Origin: Bacteroidales bacterium
GTDB taxonomy: Bacteria > Bacteroidota > Bacteroidia > Bacteroidales > WCHB1-69
Length of the DNA: 64,000 nt
NCBI GenBank assembly: GCA_017395245.1
Contig: JAFPVR010000064.1
Coordinates: forward strand, 28,449-92,448
Direction: 5' to 3'
The notes under the pieces are model-generated. The model was not told where the DNA came from, made no database searches, and saw only the letters and a program-made list of their open reading frames with translations. The position numbers and the translations under genes are program-made. Positions within the stretch are counted from its first letter, which is position 1. Every line of letters starts with the position of its first letter. This document shows, in pieces, positions 24,448 to 34,540 of the stretch.

Positions 24448-25497
24448 ATGAGGAAAGAGATACAAAAAGTTGGTCTGTTGGTGCTTCTGGCAATGTCCGC
24501 GATGGTGTCGGGTTTTGCACAGGATGATGCACAATTTACCTTTTTTCCGTGGGTGACCTCCTATTACAACGCCGGCGGAATAGGTGAACAGCATAACACG
24601 TTGTGCTTTACCGCCGACTACAGCAACAAATATCTGGGTTGGAGCGACCTCCCTTCCACAGCCATTACGACAGATACAGCGAAGCACACGGCACCGCAAG
24701 ATTTCCTCTTCAGCATTGAATCCTACCTCAGGAAACTGCATGGTTCCCTTGGTGTGACGTTGGTGCGCGACCAGCTTGGCTACTACAAGAACACGGGTGT
24801 GAAGATTGGCTATGCGTACAAGCTGCGCGTGGGCGGAGGCCATCTCGGAATTGGTGCTCAAGTCTCTCTTTACAACCAGAAAATTGATGCCTCCGGCTTT
24901 AACCCCACTCAGGAAGGTGACCCCACACTTCAAGGATTGTCGGAATCTACATTGGATCTGGATTTCAGCTTCGGTGTGATGTACAAGTCCGACCAATGGT
25001 ATGCCGGCATCGGCTGGAACCAGATTACAGCCGCATTTGACACTTCCCAAGCCATGATTCGTTTGTCTGGCAACAGGGGCTCTCATCGTACGTCCCAACT
25101 TTATGTCCATGGTGGTTACGATTGGGTGGTGCCGTTCAACCCGAACTGGGAGATTCTGCCACAAGCCCTTGTGAAGACCGACTTCAAGACCTTCCAGTGG
25201 GAGATCCTTGCGTTGGCACGCTACAACGGTGTCTATTGGGGTGGTATCGGCTACCGTTTCCAAGATGCTGTCTCACTCGCTTTCGGTGCGCGTCCTTTCT
25301 ACAACTCCTCCAACATCTATCTGAAGGGACTTGATGTGGGTGTCTCCTATGGATTCACGGCTAACTCACTTGGCTACAAGAAGAACCGCAGCTTCGGCGA
25401 TGTGGAGGTCGTAGTGCGCTATTGCTTTGATATTTACAAGCCTGAGGTCTTCTCCGGCTACGGCAATTCGAGGTATATTTATAAGAATAGATACTAA
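24448..25497 (+). CDS. porP: T9SS outer-membrane protein PorP/SprF family
   Basis: A 349-residue outer-membrane beta-barrel of the PorP/SprF family with signal peptide (cleavage after GFAQ, about residue 25). The FFPWVTSYYNAGGIGE start of the mature part, the DQLGYYKNTGVKIGYAYKLRVG segment and the final LDVGVSYGFTANSLGY with a barrel end are typical. PorP-family proteins bind PorE-like or PorK/N complexes, or act with gliding adhesins. It is the first gene of porPKLMN, 53 bases before porK. Confidence 0.85.
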   Translation: MRKEIQKVGLLVLLAMSAMVSGFAQDDAQFTFFPWVTSYYNAGGIGEQHNTLCFTADYSNKYLGWSDLPSTAITTDTAKHTAPQDFLFSIESYLRKLHGSLGVTLVRDQLGYYKNTGVKIGYAYKLRVGGGHLGIGAQVSLYNQKIDASGFNPTQEGDPTLQGLSESTLDLDFSFGVMYKSDQWYAGIGWNQITAAFDTSQAMIRLSGNRGSHRTSQLYVHGGYDWVVPFNPNWEILPQALVKTDFKTFQWEILALARYNGVYWGGIGYRFQDAVSLAFGARPFYNSSNIYLKGLDVGVSYGFTANSLGYKKNRSFGDVEVVVRYCFDIYKPEVFSGYGNSRYIYKNRY

Positions 25498-25550
25498 AAT
25501 TAACAATCCTGCGTTAATAACCAAGTTATTGAAATTTAAAATCGAAAAAT

Positions 25551-26981
25551 ATGAAACGGGTAATCATTTTTCTATCAGCGGCATTCTTGTTCATGGTGTC
25601 GTGTAAAAACGGCGGCGACGGCCAGCTCGTCGGCGTTCAGGACCGTCCGGAGTTCGCCGATCTGGAACCTTACGGCATGGTCTACATCCCCACCGGCCAA
25701 TACATCATGGGTGGCGGCGACCAGGATGTCCCCTTCGCGTTGACCCAGCAGTCGCGCAACGTGACTGTCGCGGCCATCTGGATGGACGAGACCGAGATCA
25801 CCAACAACGAGTACCGCCAGTTTGTCTACTGGGTTCGTGACTCCATTGCCCACACCTTGCTCGGTGACGCCGAAATCACCGAAGAGGAAAAGTATGGCCA
25901 TTACCTGAAATACCAGAAAGGTGAGAACGAGGGTGAGATTATAGAGCCCAAGGTGATCAACTGGAAGGAGAAGATTCCGTGGAATTCTGAGAATGAGGAA
26001 GTTCAGTCGGCTCTTTCCCCGCTGTTCAGCAAGCTCAACACCCGCTTCTACCATTACAGCCAGAACCGCTTGAACGTCTCCATGCTCAATTATGAGTACT
26101 GGTGGATCGACTATCGCAACTACCGGGATCCCAAGAATCCCGATGAGTTCGGCGCCTCCACCAAGGAGTTCGAGAAGGAAGGCAGCGACCTGGGTGGCAT
26201 CTACGCCAACCGTCCCAGCAGCATGGGCAACGGCTGGCAGCGCTTCATCAAGCATGAGGTGGTCAACATCTATCCCGACACGCTGTGCTGGGCCCACGAC
26301 TTCGTCTATTCTTACAACGAGCCGATGATCCTGAACTACTTCAACAACCCGCAGTTCGACAATTACCCGGTTGTCGGTATCAGCTGGCGTCAGGCGAAGG
26401 CGTTCTCGAGCTGGCGTACTCAGTTGCGTATGTCCTGGCTGGCCGGTAAGGAATACGCCAATGAGCAGGAGTTCCGTCTGCCCACCGAGGCAGAGTGGGA
26501 ATGGGCTGCCCGCGGTGGTAACTCGCTCGCCTCCTACCCGTGGGGCGGCCCGTACACCACCAACCGCAATGGCTGCTTCTTGAGCAACTTCAAACCGCAA
26601 CGCGGTAACTATATCGCTGACGACAACTTCTATCCCGGCATCGTGGCCCACTACCATCCCAACGATTGGGGTTTGTTCGACATGAGTGGCAACGTGGCCG
26701 AGTGGTGCGAGGACGCATACGACGAGTCCGCCACCAACTTCACCCACGATATGAACCCGACTTACGTCTATTATGCCTCCAAGGACGACTCTCCCGTCAA
26801 GAAGAGAAAAGTCATCCGCGGCGGTTCCTGGAAGGATGTCAGCTACTACACCACGGTTTATGCCCGTACGTTCGAGTATCAGGATACCTGTAAGTCCTAC
26901 GTCGGCTTCCGCAACGTGCAGTCCTTCATGGGCCGTCAGCGCGGCGACAACAACAGCAAGAGTGCCTCGCACGTTTACTAA
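25551..26981 (+). CDS. porK: T9SS ring lipoprotein PorK/GldK
   Basis: A 476-residue lipoprotein (lipobox MVSC, Cys18) with a formylglycine-generating-enzyme-like fold: PTGQYIMGGGD, WMDETEITNNEYRQFVYW, RLPTEAEWEWAARGG, MSGNVAEWCEDAYD and RGGSWKDVSYY. PorK and PorN form the large periplasmic ring of T9SS attached to the outer membrane. The family keeps the FGE fold but has structural use. It is the second gene of the operon, with 54 bases to porL. Confidence 0.95.
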   Translation: MKRVIIFLSAAFLFMVSCKNGGDGQLVGVQDRPEFADLEPYGMVYIPTGQYIMGGGDQDVPFALTQQSRNVTVAAIWMDETEITNNEYRQFVYWVRDSIAHTLLGDAEITEEEKYGHYLKYQKGENEGEIIEPKVINWKEKIPWNSENEEVQSALSPLFSKLNTRFYHYSQNRLNVSMLNYEYWWIDYRNYRDPKNPDEFGASTKEFEKEGSDLGGIYANRPSSMGNGWQRFIKHEVVNIYPDTLCWAHDFVYSYNEPMILNYFNNPQFDNYPVVGISWRQAKAFSSWRTQLRMSWLAGKEYANEQEFRLPTEAEWEWAARGGNSLASYPWGGPYTTNRNGCFLSNFKPQRGNYIADDNFYPGIVAHYHPNDWGLFDMSGNVAEWCEDAYDESATNFTHDMNPTYVYYASKDDSPVKKRKVIRGGSWKDVSYYTTVYARTFEYQDTCKSYVGFRNVQSFMGRQRGDNNSKSASHVY

Positions 26982-27035
26982 AATCGGAAATTATTACAAA
27001 ATTCATAAAATCATTAACTTAAAAATTTCAAACAA

Positions 27036-27782
27036 ATGAGTAAATTAGATCAAATCGTTAGATCGAAAGCGTACAAGAATGGTATGGCGAAATTGTACGG
27101 CTGGGGCGCTTCAGTCGTCATCATCGGTGCCTTGTTCAAGATTCTGCACTTGCCTGGCGCAAACATCATGCTGATTTTGGGTATGGGTATTGAGGCCGTC
27201 ATCTTCTTCTTCTCCGCTTTTGAGCCTCTGCATGTGGAGTACAACTGGGCGCTGGTTTATCCCGAACTGGCCACCGGTACGGACATTGAGTTGGAAGAGG
27301 GCGAAAAGAAATCTCGCCGCGACAAGAAACAGCAGGTGAAGACCGACTCTCTGACCCCGACCCAGGCTCTCGACAAAATGCTTGAGGAAGCCAAAATTGG
27401 CCCCGAATTGATGGAAAGCCTCGCTTCCGGTATGCGCAACTTGAGCGACAACGCCCACAAACTGGCCGGTGTCTCCGACGCTGTGGTTGCCGCCGACAAT
27501 TACACTGCCAGTCTGCAGAAAGCTTCCGAGTCCGTTCGGAATCTGACTTTGAAATATGACAAACTCGCCGCTAACCTCGATTCTGATGGCGGTGCCACCG
27601 CCGCTTACATCGAAAGCGTGAAGAAAGCTACCACCTCTGTCAACCAACTGGCGACCGCCTACGAGCAGACAGCCAAATCCATGGCACAGTCCGGCAGCTT
27701 CAAGGAAGAAATGGACAAACTCACCGCTAATATCTCCAAACTGAGCAACGTGTATGGCAACATGCTCGCTGCCATGAAGTAA
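27036..27782 (+). CDS. porL: T9SS motor protein PorL/GldL
   Basis: A 248-residue inner-membrane protein with two membrane segments (about 19-36 and 42-59, containing GWGASVVIIGALFKILHLPG and an IEAVIFFFSAFEP with the essential-type Glu) followed by a long cytoplasmic helical tail. PorL forms the proton-driven pentamer of the T9SS motor with PorM. Length and neighbours are standard. Confidence 0.95.
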   Translation: MSKLDQIVRSKAYKNGMAKLYGWGASVVIIGALFKILHLPGANIMLILGMGIEAVIFFFSAFEPLHVEYNWALVYPELATGTDIELEEGEKKSRRDKKQQVKTDSLTPTQALDKMLEEAKIGPELMESLASGMRNLSDNAHKLAGVSDAVVAADNYTASLQKASESVRNLTLKYDKLAANLDSDGGATAAYIESVKKATTSVNQLATAYEQTAKSMAQSGSFKEEMDKLTANISKLSNVYGNMLAAMK

Positions 27783-27832
27783 TTCTACTCAGTTCCATTA
27801 ACCAAAATCACTAACTAAAATTTCATTGAGAT

Positions 27833-29461
27833 ATGGGTGCAACAAATTGTCCGGAAACCCCGAGACAAAAAATGATTCAGATGATGTACCTGGTGTATAC
27901 CGCCATGTTGGCCTTGAATGTTTCTGCAAACATTCTGGACGCTTTCGTGGTTGTGGATGACACCTTGGTAACCTCCACCACCATCTCCGCCAACCAGAAC
28001 AACAAGGACTATGCTTGGTTTACCCAGCAGAAGACCCTTCTGGGTGCCAAGGTTGAAGAGGCTGACAGTAAGGCCCAGCAACTGCGGAAGGAGACTAACG
28101 CTATGGTGAAATATATTGAGAAGATGCGCAATGACCTCATCTTCGCCGTCGACGGTGACTCTTTGGTTGAGAAAACGGTCGATGGCAAGAAAGTCAAAGT
28201 GGCCAAGGCCGTGGGCGATATCAAAAAGAAAGACAATTTCGATATTCCCACCGACTTCATGATTAACAAAGGCAATGCCAAGAAGCTGAAAGAGGAAATC
28301 AAGAAGTACAAGGCCAACATCTTGAAACTCGCCAAGAAGGAAGACCAGAAGCACCTCGAAGAGGCTATGGGTCTGAATGTTGACGCGAAATACCTGAGCA
28401 ACGACAAGAAGGAACAGGATTGGGAAACCCACAATTTTGACCACATCATCGCAGCAGCCAGCGTTACACTGCTCAACAAGATGATTGGTGAGGTCAAGAA
28501 TGCCGAGTCCAACATGCTTACCTATCTGAAAGCTTCCATCAGCGCTGACGACTTCAAATTCGACAACGTGACCGGCCGTTCTATCCCGAAATCCCAGATG
28601 GTGTTCTCGGGTGACTCCTACGAGGCCGATATCATCGTGGCTGCCTACGACAGCAAGTCCACTCCCGAGGTTTGGTACAAAATGGGTGTCGACACCCTTA
28701 CGGAAGCCGGTCTCGGCGGTGCCACCAAGCTGGAAGGCGAGAACGGTCTTGTGAAACTGAAAATTGGAACCAGCGGCACGGGCGAGCAGAAATATGCTGG
28801 TGTGATCAAGATTATGGATCCGAGCGGTCAACCGAAATACTACGGTTTCAAGGATAAATACACGGTGCTGACACCGTCCGCCACCATCGCGGCCGACAAG
28901 ATGAACGTGCTCTACGCCGGTATCGCCAACCCCGTGTCTGTGTCCGGTCCCGTCGCTCCCGACAAGTTGAGCGTCTCCTTCCCGGGATGTAACGCCACTT
29001 CCACAGGCGGCGGCAAATTCAACGTGACGGTTCCCGCTTCTATGATTGGCAAGACCGTGACGGCCACCGTGGCTGCGAAAGTGGGCGAGACCACCAAGAC
29101 GATGGGCAGCACCACCTTCCGCGTGAAGAAAGTTCCGGATCCGCGCGGCGTTCTGGGTGCCGGTATCCGCGGCGGCAAACGCTCTAAAGCTGAGCTGCTT
29201 GCCAACCCGATGATCCGTGCCACCATGGGCGACGACTTCGTCTATGACCTCAAATGGAATGTCAACTCATATCGCGTGATTATTATCAACAAGGGTATTG
29301 AGGAACCGGCTATCGTTTGTCAGGGTGCCGCGTTGAGTGACAAGGCCAAGGCCGCCATTCAGAAGGCTTCATCCAATGCGTCGATTTATTTCAGCGACAT
29401 CAAGGTCTCTTCCGAGGCCGGTCCGCGTACGTTGGATGAGTTCTCTGTCCGTATCAGATAA
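27833..29461 (+). CDS. porM: T9SS motor protein PorM/GldM
   Basis: A 542-residue protein with a short cytoplasmic start, the CPETPRQKMIQMMYLVYTAMLALNVS segment as sole membrane helix (about 14-33), a helical bundle, then three beta domains (from about 225). PorM dimers cross the periplasm and transmit rotation from PorL to the PorK/N ring. It lies 50 bases after porL and 21 bases before porN. Confidence 0.95.
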   Translation: MGATNCPETPRQKMIQMMYLVYTAMLALNVSANILDAFVVVDDTLVTSTTISANQNNKDYAWFTQQKTLLGAKVEEADSKAQQLRKETNAMVKYIEKMRNDLIFAVDGDSLVEKTVDGKKVKVAKAVGDIKKKDNFDIPTDFMINKGNAKKLKEEIKKYKANILKLAKKEDQKHLEEAMGLNVDAKYLSNDKKEQDWETHNFDHIIAAASVTLLNKMIGEVKNAESNMLTYLKASISADDFKFDNVTGRSIPKSQMVFSGDSYEADIIVAAYDSKSTPEVWYKMGVDTLTEAGLGGATKLEGENGLVKLKIGTSGTGEQKYAGVIKIMDPSGQPKYYGFKDKYTVLTPSATIAADKMNVLYAGIANPVSVSGPVAPDKLSVSFPGCNATSTGGGKFNVTVPASMIGKTVTATVAAKVGETTKTMGSTTFRVKKVPDPRGVLGAGIRGGKRSKAELLANPMIRATMGDDFVYDLKWNVNSYRVIIINKGIEEPAIVCQGAALSDKAKAAIQKASSNASIYFSDIKVSSEAGPRTLDEFSVRIR

Positions 29462-29482
29462 TCACTACAAAAAAATACAATT

Positions 29483-30424
29483 ATGAAAAAGTTCACATTA
29501 TTCGCCATGATGCTGTTAGCCGCCTGTTTCGCATTCGCACAGGATGATGAAGTTGACGGCAGCACGCTGGAGCAACCTGTCCGCAGGCCGGTCGAAACCC
29601 CTTGGGAACAGGTCAACACCGGTGATTTCACCGAACCCATCGCCTACACGCCTGTCCGCCAGGCTGACGTGATGTACTATTGGACAATCTGGCGCATCAT
29701 CGACCTGCGCGAGAAAGTCAACCATCCGCTCTACTTCCCGGCGGATCAAAAAGGAACTTGGAGAAGCCTCGGCCAGACCATCTTCGATGCCATCGATATG
29801 AGCAATCCCGAGAAAACGGACGATGTGCTCCCGGTCTATCAAGATGAGATGTGCACGATGCCCTACTCGCGCGATGAGCTTCAAGGTCTTGTCTCCATGA
29901 CCCAAACCATTTCCGATTACGATATTGAAACGGGTGAGGAAATCGGTACCAAGGAGCTTATCATCACCTTCGAGCCCAAGCAGATCACGCAGTACCGCAT
30001 GAAGGAAGTTTGGTACTTCGACAAGCAGTACTCCACTTTCCGGGTCCAGATTCTTCAAATCGAGCCGATGATTCAGTATGATCGCTCTGAAGGCAAATCA
30101 TCGAATTATGACGACGAGAGTGAAGACAGCGAAGACGTGAAGGGTGAGCTGGTGTTGAAGAGCCTGGGACACATTTACTACAATGAACTTCGTCCCTACC
30201 TGGCCCGCCAGGAGGTGTTCAACATGAAGAACCAGGCCGCCCGTCTCTCTTTCGACGACCTGATTACCTGGAAACGCGATTTCTCCAGCCTGATCTATAA
30301 GGAGTCGAATGTGTATGACCGTGATATTGAGGACTATATTGCCAATTCACGTGACCAGCGTATCGAATCGGAGCGCATCACTGACAAGCTGCGCACCTTC
30401 GAGCACGACCTTTGGGAATTTTAA
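29483..30424 (+). CDS. porN: T9SS ring protein PorN/GldN
   Basis: A 313-residue periplasmic protein with signal peptide (cleavage after CFAFAQ, about 20). Marks of the family are DVMYYWTIWRIIDLREKVNHPLYFP and MKEVWYFDKQYS with IEPM. PorN binds PorK in the ring. It is the last gene of the operon, and a hairpin with T run follows at 30453. Confidence 0.95.
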   Translation: MKKFTLFAMMLLAACFAFAQDDEVDGSTLEQPVRRPVETPWEQVNTGDFTEPIAYTPVRQADVMYYWTIWRIIDLREKVNHPLYFPADQKGTWRSLGQTIFDAIDMSNPEKTDDVLPVYQDEMCTMPYSRDELQGLVSMTQTISDYDIETGEEIGTKELIITFEPKQITQYRMKEVWYFDKQYSTFRVQILQIEPMIQYDRSEGKSSNYDDESEDSEDVKGELVLKSLGHIYYNELRPYLARQEVFNMKNQAARLSFDDLITWKRDFSSLIYKESNVYDRDIEDYIANSRDQRIESERITDKLRTFEHDLWEF

Positions 30425-30452
30425 TTCAAGAAAGACTTTTTCATAATTTCAC

Positions 30453-30485
30453 AAAAACGGACGTCGCGAGACGCCCGTTTTTTTT
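30453..30485 (+). terminator. Rho-independent terminator of the T9SS operon
   Basis: AAACGGaCGTC and GACGcCCGTTT pair around loop GCGA, followed by eight T. The T run merges with the next promoter box. Confidence 0.88.
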
Positions 30486-30492
30486 ATCTTTG
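30485..30492 (+). promoter_or_regulatory. -7 box TATCTTTG of the epimerase-like gene
   Basis: Perfect box 13 bases ahead of the ATG at 30506, so the leader would be only about 5-10 bases. Confidence 0.65.
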
Positions 30493-30505
30493 CCGAAAAA
30501 CAAAA

Positions 30506-31315
30506 ATGATTCTAATCGTCGGAAAATACGAACCTTTGGCAACCGAAATTGCTCGGAAATTCCGCGACATGCACTGCAGTGAAGGGGTGCAGGTCAGGAA
30601 CAGCACCCGCTTGCTTGACTATATTGATGCGCATTGCCACGAAATCGGAATGCTGTTCTATGTGGATAAGAAGCAGACTGGTGACGCTGATTCTTCTGCG
30701 CGTTTGGAGCATCTGCAACTGTTATGGAGTACGGCATCCAAACACGCCATACCGCTTTTTTTTCTTTTCTTTAAGTACAAATCCGATTATGCGATTGATA
30801 ATCAGTTGGATAAATATGCATTTTGGATTGATAAACAGTTTAGGAAACCGCCGTTCCACTACCTTTTCAAGATGAGCGAGCTGTATGGATTGGAAGACAA
30901 TGCCTCCGTGGTAGATGACTTTTACAGACAGATTGTCACGGCAGGCGCGGTTACGGTTTTGCGGCGGCGGGATGATGAAGATAATTGGGTTGAGCGGCAG
31001 TTGGATTATCTATATGTCACGGACGTGGGGCGTGTGCTGTATTGGTTTGCGACCCATCGTCCTGAAAGCGGGGTCTATGAACTGGGCGGCGGTTTCCCGC
31101 GTACGGATACCGCGGTCGTCGGCGCGATTTCCCGCGTTTTGAAGTTGTCCCCGCAAATCAGTTATGAAGAAATTTGGGAAAATTTTCCCCAAAGGGAACT
31201 ACCCTGTTTGGTTGTAGATTTGTCAACATTGAGGCGAATCGGTTATAAAAAACCGTTTTATACCCTTGAAAACGGGGTGAAATCCTATCTACATAGACCA
31301 TTTTTGCCCAGATGA
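30506..31315 (+). CDS. Degenerate ADP-heptose-epimerase-like (SDR) protein
   Basis: A 269-residue protein. The C-terminal half follows the ADP-L-glycero-D-manno-heptose 6-epimerase (HldD/RfaD) pattern: YLYVTDVGRVLYWFATHRP, SGVYELGGGFPRT, LKLSPQISYEEIWEN, then LRRIGYKKPFYTLENGVKSYL. The N-terminus MILIVGKYEPLATEIARKF replaces the family GGxGFIG dinucleotide loop, and the middle is about 50 residues short with no clear SYK catalytic set. It may bind a sugar nucleotide or partner without redox activity. It follows the T9SS operon after terminator and own promoter. Homology is from my reading of motifs. Confidence 0.6.
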   Translation: MILIVGKYEPLATEIARKFRDMHCSEGVQVRNSTRLLDYIDAHCHEIGMLFYVDKKQTGDADSSARLEHLQLLWSTASKHAIPLFFLFFKYKSDYAIDNQLDKYAFWIDKQFRKPPFHYLFKMSELYGLEDNASVVDDFYRQIVTAGAVTVLRRRDDEDNWVERQLDYLYVTDVGRVLYWFATHRPESGVYELGGGFPRTDTAVVGAISRVLKLSPQISYEEIWENFPQRELPCLVVDLSTLRRIGYKKPFYTLENGVKSYLHRPFLPR

Positions 31316-31388
31316 GATTTTAATAAACGGCTGTTGATAAAATTATTTCAAGAATTTTTTTTTTCGCCGTGGCATATCAAATATTTTA

Positions 31389-31396
31389 TATCTTTG
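31389..31396 (+). promoter_or_regulatory. -7 box TATCTTTG of recQ
   Basis: Perfect box 60 bases ahead of the chosen recQ ATG at 31457. Confidence 0.6.
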
Positions 31397-31456
31397 TACG
31401 TAAATTTAGAATAGATAAAAACCATTGATTTATTGTCGAATTTAGATTGTTCTGGC

Positions 31457-33658
31457 ATGAAGAGAATAACGGATAAAGCTATTTATCAGACGTTGAAATC
31501 GGTTTTTGGCTTCGATACTTTTAAAGGCGATCAGCTGAAAATCATCAAAACGTTGTTGAAGGGAAAGGACTGTTTTGTGATTATGCCCACCGGCGGCGGC
31601 AAGTCGATGTGCTACCAGTTGCCTGCATTGATGAATGACGGCACAGCCATCGTCATCTCCCCGTTGATTGCGCTGATGAAGAACCAGGTGGACGCCATCC
31701 GCACGTTTGGCACCGACCGCGGCATCGCGCACTTCCTCAACTCCTCCCTCAACAAAGCCGAGATTACCGAGGTGCGAAACGACATCGTTTCCGGCAAGAC
31801 CAAACTGCTCTATGTCGCGCCCGAATCCCTGACAAAAGAAGAGAATGTGAATTTCTTTCAGGATATTAACATCTCGTTCTACGCCATTGACGAGGCGCAC
31901 TGTATTTCGGAATGGGGTCACGACTTCCGTCCGGAGTATCGCAACATCCGAAAAATCATCCAACAGATCGGAAAAGATGTGCCGGTGATTGCGTTGACCG
32001 CGACCGCTACGCCCAAAGTACAGAGCGACATCCAGAAAAATCTCGGCATGGAAAAGGCTGAAGTCTTCATCTCCTCGTTCAACCGCCCGAACCTCTACTA
32101 CGAGATTCGTGAAAAGAATAAAGATGTTGATAAAGAGGTGGTTAAGTTTATTAAGAACCATCCTGGTAAGTCGGGCATCATCTATTGTCTGAGTCGCAAG
32201 AAGGTGGAGGAACTGGCCGTGCTGCTTCAGGAAAACGGCATCCGGGCGTTGCCTTACCACGCCGGTCTGGATTCCAAAACCCGTGTGCAGAACCAGGACG
32301 ACTTCCTGATGGAGAAGGCCGAAATCATCGTGGCCACCATCGCATTTGGTATGGGCATCGACAAACCCGACGTGCGTTTCGTGATTCACTACGACATGCC
32401 GAAGAGTCTTGAAGGCTATTACCAAGAGACTGGGCGCGCCGGTCGTGACGACGGCGAAGGACTCTGCATCGCCTTCTATGATCCCAAAGATCTCAATAAA
32501 CTGGAGAAATTCTCCGCCAAGAAGTCTGTTTCTGAGCAGGAAATCGTGAAACAGCTCCTTGCGGAGACGGCTTCCTACGCCGAATCCACCAACTGCCGCC
32601 GCAAACACCTTCTCCACTACTTCGGCGAGAATTATTTGGAGGAGAATTGCCACAACTGCGACAATTGCAACCATCCGAAACCCAAAATGGATGCTTCCGA
32701 ACAGATTCAGCTTATGTTGGAAGTCGTGCAGGCTGTGAAACAGCAGTTTAAGGAAGACCAGATTGTGGACATTATCCACGGCAATAAAACGACGTCCATC
32801 CTGAAGTTCCATCACGAGAAGCTCAAACAGTTCGGCGAAGGCATGGACTACGACGAAAAGTTCTGGTCCAATGTTATCCGTGTTGCCATTTTTGACAATC
32901 TAATTGCCAAAGACATTGAGAATTACGGCCTTCTGAAGATAACGGATAAAGGTAAGAAATATATGACAAATCCGTATCCAATCATGGCGATAAAGCCCGT
33001 CTCCGAAGAGGACGAGGATGAGGACGAAGCGGTGGATGCCGTCGCAGGAAATGTCGAGGATGCCTTTGACACGGTGCTCTTTAGCCTGCTCAAAGACCTC
33101 CGCAAGACTATCTCCAAGGAGGAAAACCTCCCGCCGTTCATTATCTTCCAGGATCCGTCGTTGGAGGATATGTGCATCCAGTACCCCATCACGATGGAGG
33201 AGATGACGCGCGTGACCGGCGTGGGCCCGGGCAAGGCGCAGAAGTACGGCCGCCGTTTTATCGAACTCATCAAACAGTATGTCGAGGAAAACGAAATCGA
33301 CCGACCTCAGGACTTTGTGCTGAAAACCGTTGCCAAGAAATCTGCCAACAAACTCTTTATCATTCAGGGTATTGACCATAAAATCAGTTTCGAGGACATC
33401 GCCATTGCCAAGGGCTTGGACATGGACGAGTTGCTGACCGAAATCGAACACATTGTGGCGTCTGGCGCGAAAATCGACATCTCCTACTATATTGATGAAG
33501 AGATAGAACCCTACCATCAGGAGGAAATCATCGACTATTTTGCCAATGCCGATTCCGACTCCGCCGAAGAGGCGTTGCGCGAACTCGGTGAAGACGAATA
33601 CACGATGGAGGAGATCCGAATTATGCGTATCAAATACCTGTCGGATGTGGGAAATTAA
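31457..33658 (+). CDS. recQ: ATP-dependent DNA helicase RecQ
   Basis: A 733-residue 3'-5' helicase. Walker A PTGGGKS (44-50), [13 protein letters not shown] (from 145), LTATAT, motif IV-VI with [10 protein letters not shown], then a Cys-rich zinc domain ([12 protein letters not shown] ... CHNCDNC), winged helix and an HRDC-like domain ([13 protein letters not shown]). A further acidic C-terminal domain of about 130 residues extends beyond E. coli RecQ length (about 610). The ATG at 31457 was preferred to the TTG at 31433. It unwinds recombination and repair intermediates. Confidence 0.95.
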   Translation: MKRITDKAIYQTLKSVFGFDTFKGDQLKIIKTLLKGKDCFVIMPTGGGKSMCYQLPALMNDGTAIVISPLIALMKNQVDAIRTFGTDRGIAHFLNSSLNKAEITEVRNDIVSGKTKLLYVAPESLTKEENVNFFQDINISFYAIDEAHCISEWGHDFRPEYRNIRKIIQQIGKDVPVIALTATATPKVQSDIQKNLGMEKAEVFISSFNRPNLYYEIREKNKDVDKEVVKFIKNHPGKSGIIYCLSRKKVEELAVLLQENGIRALPYHAGLDSKTRVQNQDDFLMEKAEIIVATIAFGMGIDKPDVRFVIHYDMPKSLEGYYQETGRAGRDDGEGLCIAFYDPKDLNKLEKFSAKKSVSEQEIVKQLLAETASYAESTNCRRKHLLHYFGENYLEENCHNCDNCNHPKPKMDASEQIQLMLEVVQAVKQQFKEDQIVDIIHGNKTTSILKFHHEKLKQFGEGMDYDEKFWSNVIRVAIFDNLIAKDIENYGLLKITDKGKKYMTNPYPIMAIKPVSEEDEDEDEAVDAVAGNVEDAFDTVLFSLLKDLRKTISKEENLPPFIIFQDPSLEDMCIQYPITMEEMTRVTGVGPGKAQKYGRRFIELIKQYVEENEIDRPQDFVLKTVAKKSANKLFIIQGIDHKISFEDIAIAKGLDMDELLTEIEHIVASGAKIDISYYIDEEIEPYHQEEIIDYFANADSDSAEEALRELGEDEYTMEEIRIMRIKYLSDVGN

Positions 33659-33686
33659 GAATGCTGAATGTTGAATGCTGAATTAA
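33659..33686. repeat. Heptamer array GAATGCT x4
   Basis: Four 7-base units (GAATGCT, GAATGTT, GAATGCT, GAATTAA) directly after the recQ stop. Same family, opposite strand, as the array at 58898. Confidence 0.9.
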
Positions 33687-33697
33687 TAATTTAGAAT

Positions 33698-34486
33698 ATG
33701 ATGGAAGAGAACGAAGAAATTGTGAATGATCCTCAGGAAACGGTTTCCGAAGAGGTGAAACAAGAAGTTGAACAAGCCGTCACGAAAGAGGAAACGGTGG
33801 CGGAAGCTACTGTGCAGGCTGCGCAAAAACTGGAACCGGAGTCTATTCCTGTGGAAGAGCCCAAGTCTTGCGAGAAAAAGTGCAACTGCCAGATGGCGCA
33901 CTGGATTTTGGAGGGACTGTTAGCTGCGGCTGTGATTGCGCTGTTTATCCTGCATTTCGCCGGCAACGGAAAAAAGACCGCCGTCATAGAAAAACCGGCG
34001 GAAGTCGGCAACGGCGAAATTGTCTATATCAACATCGACACCATCAACGAGCACTATGAATTGATCAAGATTTTGACGGATAGTATCGATGCGGACAAAC
34101 AGAAGCAGGCTGTGGTGTTCCAGAACCGACAGAAGGCGCTGGAGCAGAAACTTGCTAATTTCCAGCAGAACTACAGTTCCGGTTCGCTGACCCCGCAGCA
34201 GGCGCAGTACGCCCAGCAGAGCTTGGAGGAAGAAAGTTCCCGTCTGCAGAGCGACTATGCCCAGGCATTGGAGTCGTTGGAGGCTCGCTATATCGCCGCG
34301 CAGAAGCAGATGAATGATTCGCTTCTTGCCGCTGCGAAGCGTGTAAACGCCTCGTATAATGCGTCTTACATTTTTGCCTATCAAGGCAGCGGTGGAAGCC
34401 AACTGCTATATGCGGATCCCGCCCACGACATCACCCAAGAGGTGCTCATTGAGTTGAACAAGTCGTTTAATAAGAAAAAGAAATGA
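33698..34486 (+). CDS. Membrane-anchored OmpH/Skp-like protein
   Basis: A 262-residue protein with an acidic cytoplasmic N-terminus, a Cys cluster (CEKKCNC, about 58-64), one membrane segment (about 70-87) and a periplasmic OmpH/Skp-like coiled coil starting IVYINIDTINEHYELIK. Skp-type coiled coils hold unfolded outer-membrane proteins. The cytoplasmic Cys cluster before the anchor is unusual for this family and could bind a metal. The first of two adjacent ATG codons is given as start. Confidence 0.75.
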   Translation: MMEENEEIVNDPQETVSEEVKQEVEQAVTKEETVAEATVQAAQKLEPESIPVEEPKSCEKKCNCQMAHWILEGLLAAAVIALFILHFAGNGKKTAVIEKPAEVGNGEIVYINIDTINEHYELIKILTDSIDADKQKQAVVFQNRQKALEQKLANFQQNYSSGSLTPQQAQYAQQSLEEESSRLQSDYAQALESLEARYIAAQKQMNDSLLAAAKRVNASYNASYIFAYQGSGGSQLLYADPAHDITQEVLIELNKSFNKKKK

Positions 34487-34491
34487 TTCCT

Positions 34492-34519
34492 GTAGAGACG
34501 TGACATGTCGCGTCTCCAC
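34492..34519. repeat. 28-bp GTAGAGACG palindrome
   Basis: Left arm GTAGAGACG, core TGACATGTCG, right arm with one changed base (CGTCTCCAC), between the OmpH-like and MORN genes. Confidence 0.88.
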
Positions 34520-34540
34520 AAAAGACGTAAGGAATATAAC

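Noticed and set aside
25575-26972. 465-codon open frame on the minus strand
   Set aside because: Mirror of porK; no domain or promoter.
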